This document shows, in pieces, positions 61,510 to 64,000 of a stretch of DNA of 64,000 nucleotides (positions are counted from its first letter, which is position 1; each line of letters opens with the position of its first letter). The translations under genes and the position numbers were made by a program. The notes beneath the pieces were generated by a model. That model was given only the letters and a program-made list of their open reading frames with translations, was not told the DNA's origin and did not search any database. Source of the stretch: Aliidiomarina minuta (lineage in GTDB: Bacteria; Pseudomonadota; Gammaproteobacteria; Enterobacterales; Alteromonadaceae); contig NZ_PIPL01000001.1 in the NCBI RefSeq assembly GCF_003987145.1, positions 1,674,001 through 1,738,000 on the forward strand, in the 5' to 3' direction.

Positions 61510-63528
61510 ATGTATTTTGCTAAACCTTTTATCGTCGCAACCCTTAGTTGTCTGCTGCTTATCAGTTGTGCCAGCCAACAGCAAAGCACCTCTCTGAAGA
61601 GCACTTCCCTGAGTTATCCCTTTGAACTCAGCATTGCCCACATTAATGATACCCACTCCGCATTTGACCCCGTTGCTGCCAGCTTTGCTGCAGAAGGCGA
61701 GCAGGTCTTCAACGAGTTTGGCGGGCATCCGCGCCTGCTTAGCCAAATTAATGAATATCGACAACAGGCGCAACAGGATGACCGTAGCCTTCTGTTCCTG
61801 CATGGCGGCGATGCCTGGCAGGGAACGGCCTATTTTAAAGTCAACGAAGGGCGTATGAATGCAGATATCCTGAGCCAGATGGGCATAGATGCGATGGCGC
61901 TGGGAAACCACGAATTTGATTTAAACAACACTCTGTTAAATCAGTTTATTGAGGATATTAATTTTCCAGTGCTCGCTGCCAATATAGACACCAGCCAGGA
62001 TCCGGACTTAAAAGAACAGCGCAATCTGAAACCTTATACTGTATTTGCTTTTGACGGTTATCAGAAAACTAAACTCGACGACCTGCGCAACCTGCCGCAG
62101 GATAAACACCTGGTAGCGGTGCTGGGTATAGCACTGGACGATATGCCTTCAATTGCCCCTAACACTGGTGAAGTTGAGTTTTTTAATATGGCAGAATCGG
62201 CGCAGGCTACAGTTGATGAAATACAGGCTTTAGGCATTCAGAATATTATTGCAGTTACCCATCTTGGCCATGCAGTGGATGTTGAAATAGCCAGCCAAGT
62301 CAATGGTATTGCGCTCATCGTCGGCGGTCATTCACACTCACTACTGGGTGACTTCAGTAATCTGAACCTGGGTCGTAACGCGACATATGCCCAACAGATA
62401 GACAATCCGGACGGTCAGGGCCGCACCTGCGTAGTGCAGGCGGGGGAATATGCACAAGCCATAGGTAAAGTGCGTGTGCGCTTTGAGCAGGATGGTAATC
62501 TGCTTAGCTGCGAAGGTGGCAATCGTTTATTAAGCGGAGATAACTTTTATCGCCATGCCAACCGTCAGGCAGAACAACTATTAGACAGCGATGCCCGCCA
62601 GGCGGTTCTGAATTTCATTGAGCGCCAGCCTAACATACGTAGCATTGACGAAGATGAAGCACTGCGAACCCATATAGATACCCATTATAAACCCGCAGTA
62701 GAAGCAGCGTACGGCCCGGTCATTGCCATGGTGCCGGAACCCCTGCGCCACGTCCGCCGCCCTGGTGATGACGGCAGCAATGAGCATGGCTCCGCTGTCG
62801 CACCTATTGTCGCCCATGCTCAATATGCCTGGGCCAGAAGTCCGGAGGTGGTTGCTATTGCAGGATTACGTGCTGATCTTGCCCTGGTGGGTGCTGGCGG
62901 TATCCGCACATCTATTAATGAAGGCGAACTACGCGCCGGCGACATCACGCTGGAGCTACTACCCTTTGCTAACTTCATGTCGATAGTGCCGTTACGCGGC
63001 TCAGTGATTAAAGCGCTGCTGCACTCGACTATTAAACAGACCCTGCCTGAGGGCGCGCATGCCGGCAAGTACCCTTACCCGGGCAACCTGCGTTATCACT
63101 TCCAGGAAACAGAAGCAGGCCAGGACGGCAGGCTTCTGAGTGTAGATATCAATCAGGGCACCCTTGAGCAGCCTCGCTGGCGCCGCTTGCAGGACAATGT
63201 GCTTTATAACGTGGCGATGAACAGCTACAACGCCACCGGCAATGATGGCTGGGACGCTGTTTATGAAGCGCAGAAAGAAAACACAAACCGTGTCGACTTA
63301 GCCTATGTCGATGGCAATCTACAAGCCTTTGAAGTCAGCCACATCAGCAAGAGCGGCGACCGCTTAGAGGTACATTATGCCAACGAAGCGCTGAATTGCG
63401 ACGCTGAGCATATTCACTGCAATACCGACGCACTGGCCGTAGTTGAGTTCGTCTCCAACCAGCCAGGACCGCTGTTAAAACTGGCCGAGCCAGTGGTCAG
63501 GCTGCAACGCAAAAATTCAGGCGAATAA
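61510..63528 (+). CDS. Lipoprotein 5'-nucleotidase/metallophosphatase (UshA/NadN-like)
   Basis: This 672-aa protein has a lipobox LISC (Cys20). The metallophosphatase domain has IAHINDTHSAFD, LHGGDAWQGT, GNHEFD and GGHSHSLLG, which hold the two metal ions; the C-terminal 5_nucleotid_C domain (about residues 390-660) includes GAGGIRTSINEGEL. It is longer than E. coli UshA (550 aa). It should hydrolyse nucleotides or NAD outside the cytoplasm, feeding nucleoside uptake. It is convergent with ssb and shares a terminator region with it. Confidence 0.92.
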   Translation: MYFAKPFIVATLSCLLLISCASQQQSTSLKSTSLSYPFELSIAHINDTHSAFDPVAASFAAEGEQVFNEFGGHPRLLSQINEYRQQAQQDDRSLLFLHGGDAWQGTAYFKVNEGRMNADILSQMGIDAMALGNHEFDLNNTLLNQFIEDINFPVLAANIDTSQDPDLKEQRNLKPYTVFAFDGYQKTKLDDLRNLPQDKHLVAVLGIALDDMPSIAPNTGEVEFFNMAESAQATVDEIQALGIQNIIAVTHLGHAVDVEIASQVNGIALIVGGHSHSLLGDFSNLNLGRNATYAQQIDNPDGQGRTCVVQAGEYAQAIGKVRVRFEQDGNLLSCEGGNRLLSGDNFYRHANRQAEQLLDSDARQAVLNFIERQPNIRSIDEDEALRTHIDTHYKPAVEAAYGPVIAMVPEPLRHVRRPGDDGSNEHGSAVAPIVAHAQYAWARSPEVVAIAGLRADLALVGAGGIRTSINEGELRAGDITLELLPFANFMSIVPLRGSVIKALLHSTIKQTLPEGAHAGKYPYPGNLRYHFQETEAGQDGRLLSVDINQGTLEQPRWRRLQDNVLYNVAMNSYNATGNDGWDAVYEAQKENTNRVDLAYVDGNLQAFEVSHISKSGDRLEVHYANEALNCDAEHIHCNTDALAVVEFVSNQPGPLLKLAEPVVRLQRKNSGE

Positions 63529-63534
63529 GAAAAA

Positions 63535-63559
63535 AGCCAGTTGCTAAGGGCAACTGGCT
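63535..63559 (-). terminator. Rho-independent terminator after ssb
   Basis: AGCCAGTTGC and GCAACTGGCT form a perfect 10-bp stem with a 5-base loop. On the minus strand it is followed by TTTTTT, so it ends the ssb transcript 35 bp after its stop. On the plus strand it lacks a T-run. Confidence 0.88.
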
Positions 63560-63593
63560 CACTTGATATTATCCTTGCGTCAGATGATGTTCG

Positions 63594-64000
63594 TTAAAAA
63601 GGAATGTCATCATCAAAATCAGGATCCGGCGCCAGTGGCTGAGGTTTAGGTGCTGCCTGACCGCCTTGTTGCTGACCGCCCTGCTGCTGCCCCTGACCAC
63701 CTTGTTGTGGCTGGCCACCTTGCTGCTGACCACCGTAACCGCCTTGCTGTTGCTGGCCGCCGCTATAACCGCCCTGAGGCTGAGCTGCAGGCGCTGGCTG
63801 CTGCTGACCACCAGCAAAACCACCGCCCTGCTGGCCACCCTGAGGGGCAGACTGCTGACCCGCAAAGTTGCCGCCACCTTGCTGACCGCCGCCTGAACGG
63901 CCATCCAGCATTTGCATTTCGTTGCAAACTATCTCAGTCGTGTAATTATCTTTACCGTCCTGTCCCTGCCATTTACGGGTTTGCAGGCGGCCTTCAATAT
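63594..64000 (-). CDS. ssb: Single-stranded DNA-binding protein Ssb, C-terminal part
   Basis: The 5' end lies beyond the window; about 134 residues are visible. The OB-fold end is clear (IEGRLQTRKWQGQDG then YTTEIVCNEMQML), followed by a long Gly/Gln-rich disordered linker and the acidic tip DFDDDIPF that binds replication and repair partners. The linker codes GQQQGG-type repeats, which makes the DNA low-complexity. In Vibrio and Shewanella ssb neighbours the msh locus; here about 18 kb of other genes separate them. Confidence 0.96.
   Translation of the reverse strand, partial: IEGRLQTRKWQGQDGKDNYTTEIVCNEMQMLDGRSGGGQQGGGNFAGQQSAPQGGQQGGGFAGGQQQPAPAAQPQGGYSGGQQQQGGYGGQQQGGQPQQGGQGQQQGGQQQGGQAAPKPQPLAPDPDFDDDIPF

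Noticed and set aside
63640..63900. Repeated short units resembling a repeat array
   Set aside because: These are the Gly/Gln-rich linker codons of ssb, not a CRISPR array or satellite.

Overview
The window reads as chromosomal DNA of a marine gammaproteobacterium of the Alteromonadales/Idiomarinaceae type. This is inferred from gene content and order: murA-ibaG-mla, the kdsDC-lptCAB-rpoN-hpf-ptsN-rapZ-npr cluster, mreBCD-maf-rng-yhdP-nit-tldD, and an MSHA pilus locus lying between mreB and ssb as in Vibrio and Shewanella. Coding density is very high. I see no tRNA, rRNA, CRISPR array, prophage or complete insertion sequence.

Layout. 1-2.8 kb (minus): start of murA, ibaG and an mla phospholipid-transport operon (mlaF-E-D-B) that lacks mlaC, with a TetR-type regulator just upstream. 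3.5-10.2 kb (plus): KDO synthesis, LPS export, sigma-54, ribosome hibernation and nitrogen-PTS genes. 10.2-13.7 kb: pmbA, a 25-bp-arm inverted repeat, yjgA and tldD. 13.7-22.9 kb (minus): mreB-mreC-mreD-maf-rng-yhdP-nit, running into tldD. 23-25 kb: an exported coiled-coil/PEGA/FGE-fold protein. 25-45 kb: a complete MSHA type IV pilus gene set split into blocks of opposite orientation (mshC minus, mshDOPQ plus, then a flavin reductase and an SDR, then mshABFGEN-MLKJI2I on minus). 45-63.5 kb: accessory and metabolic genes, namely two chemoreceptors, pyrC, a four-gene archaic chaperone-usher pilus operon, tdk-macA-macB, an adenosine-deaminase-family gene, a divergent UppP-like gene, a small acidic coiled-coil protein, a thioredoxin-like protein and a lipoprotein 5'-nucleotidase. 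The window ends inside ssb.

How the genes work together. Much of the window concerns the cell envelope: lipid transport (Mla, YhdP), LPS (Kds, Lpt), wall shape (Mre) and surface adhesion (MSHA and chaperone-usher pili). The most interesting signal is a class I c-di-GMP (GEMM) riboswitch in the leader of the chaperone-usher operon, followed by mutually exclusive hairpins just before the first Shine-Dalgarno. The usher of that operon carries an AMIN domain, otherwise typical of peptidoglycan amidases and secretins, at its N terminus. The MSHA ATPase MshE has the two MshEN motifs that bind c-di-GMP in Vibrio. Two pilus systems in one neighbourhood are therefore predicted to respond to c-di-GMP, one through RNA and one through protein.
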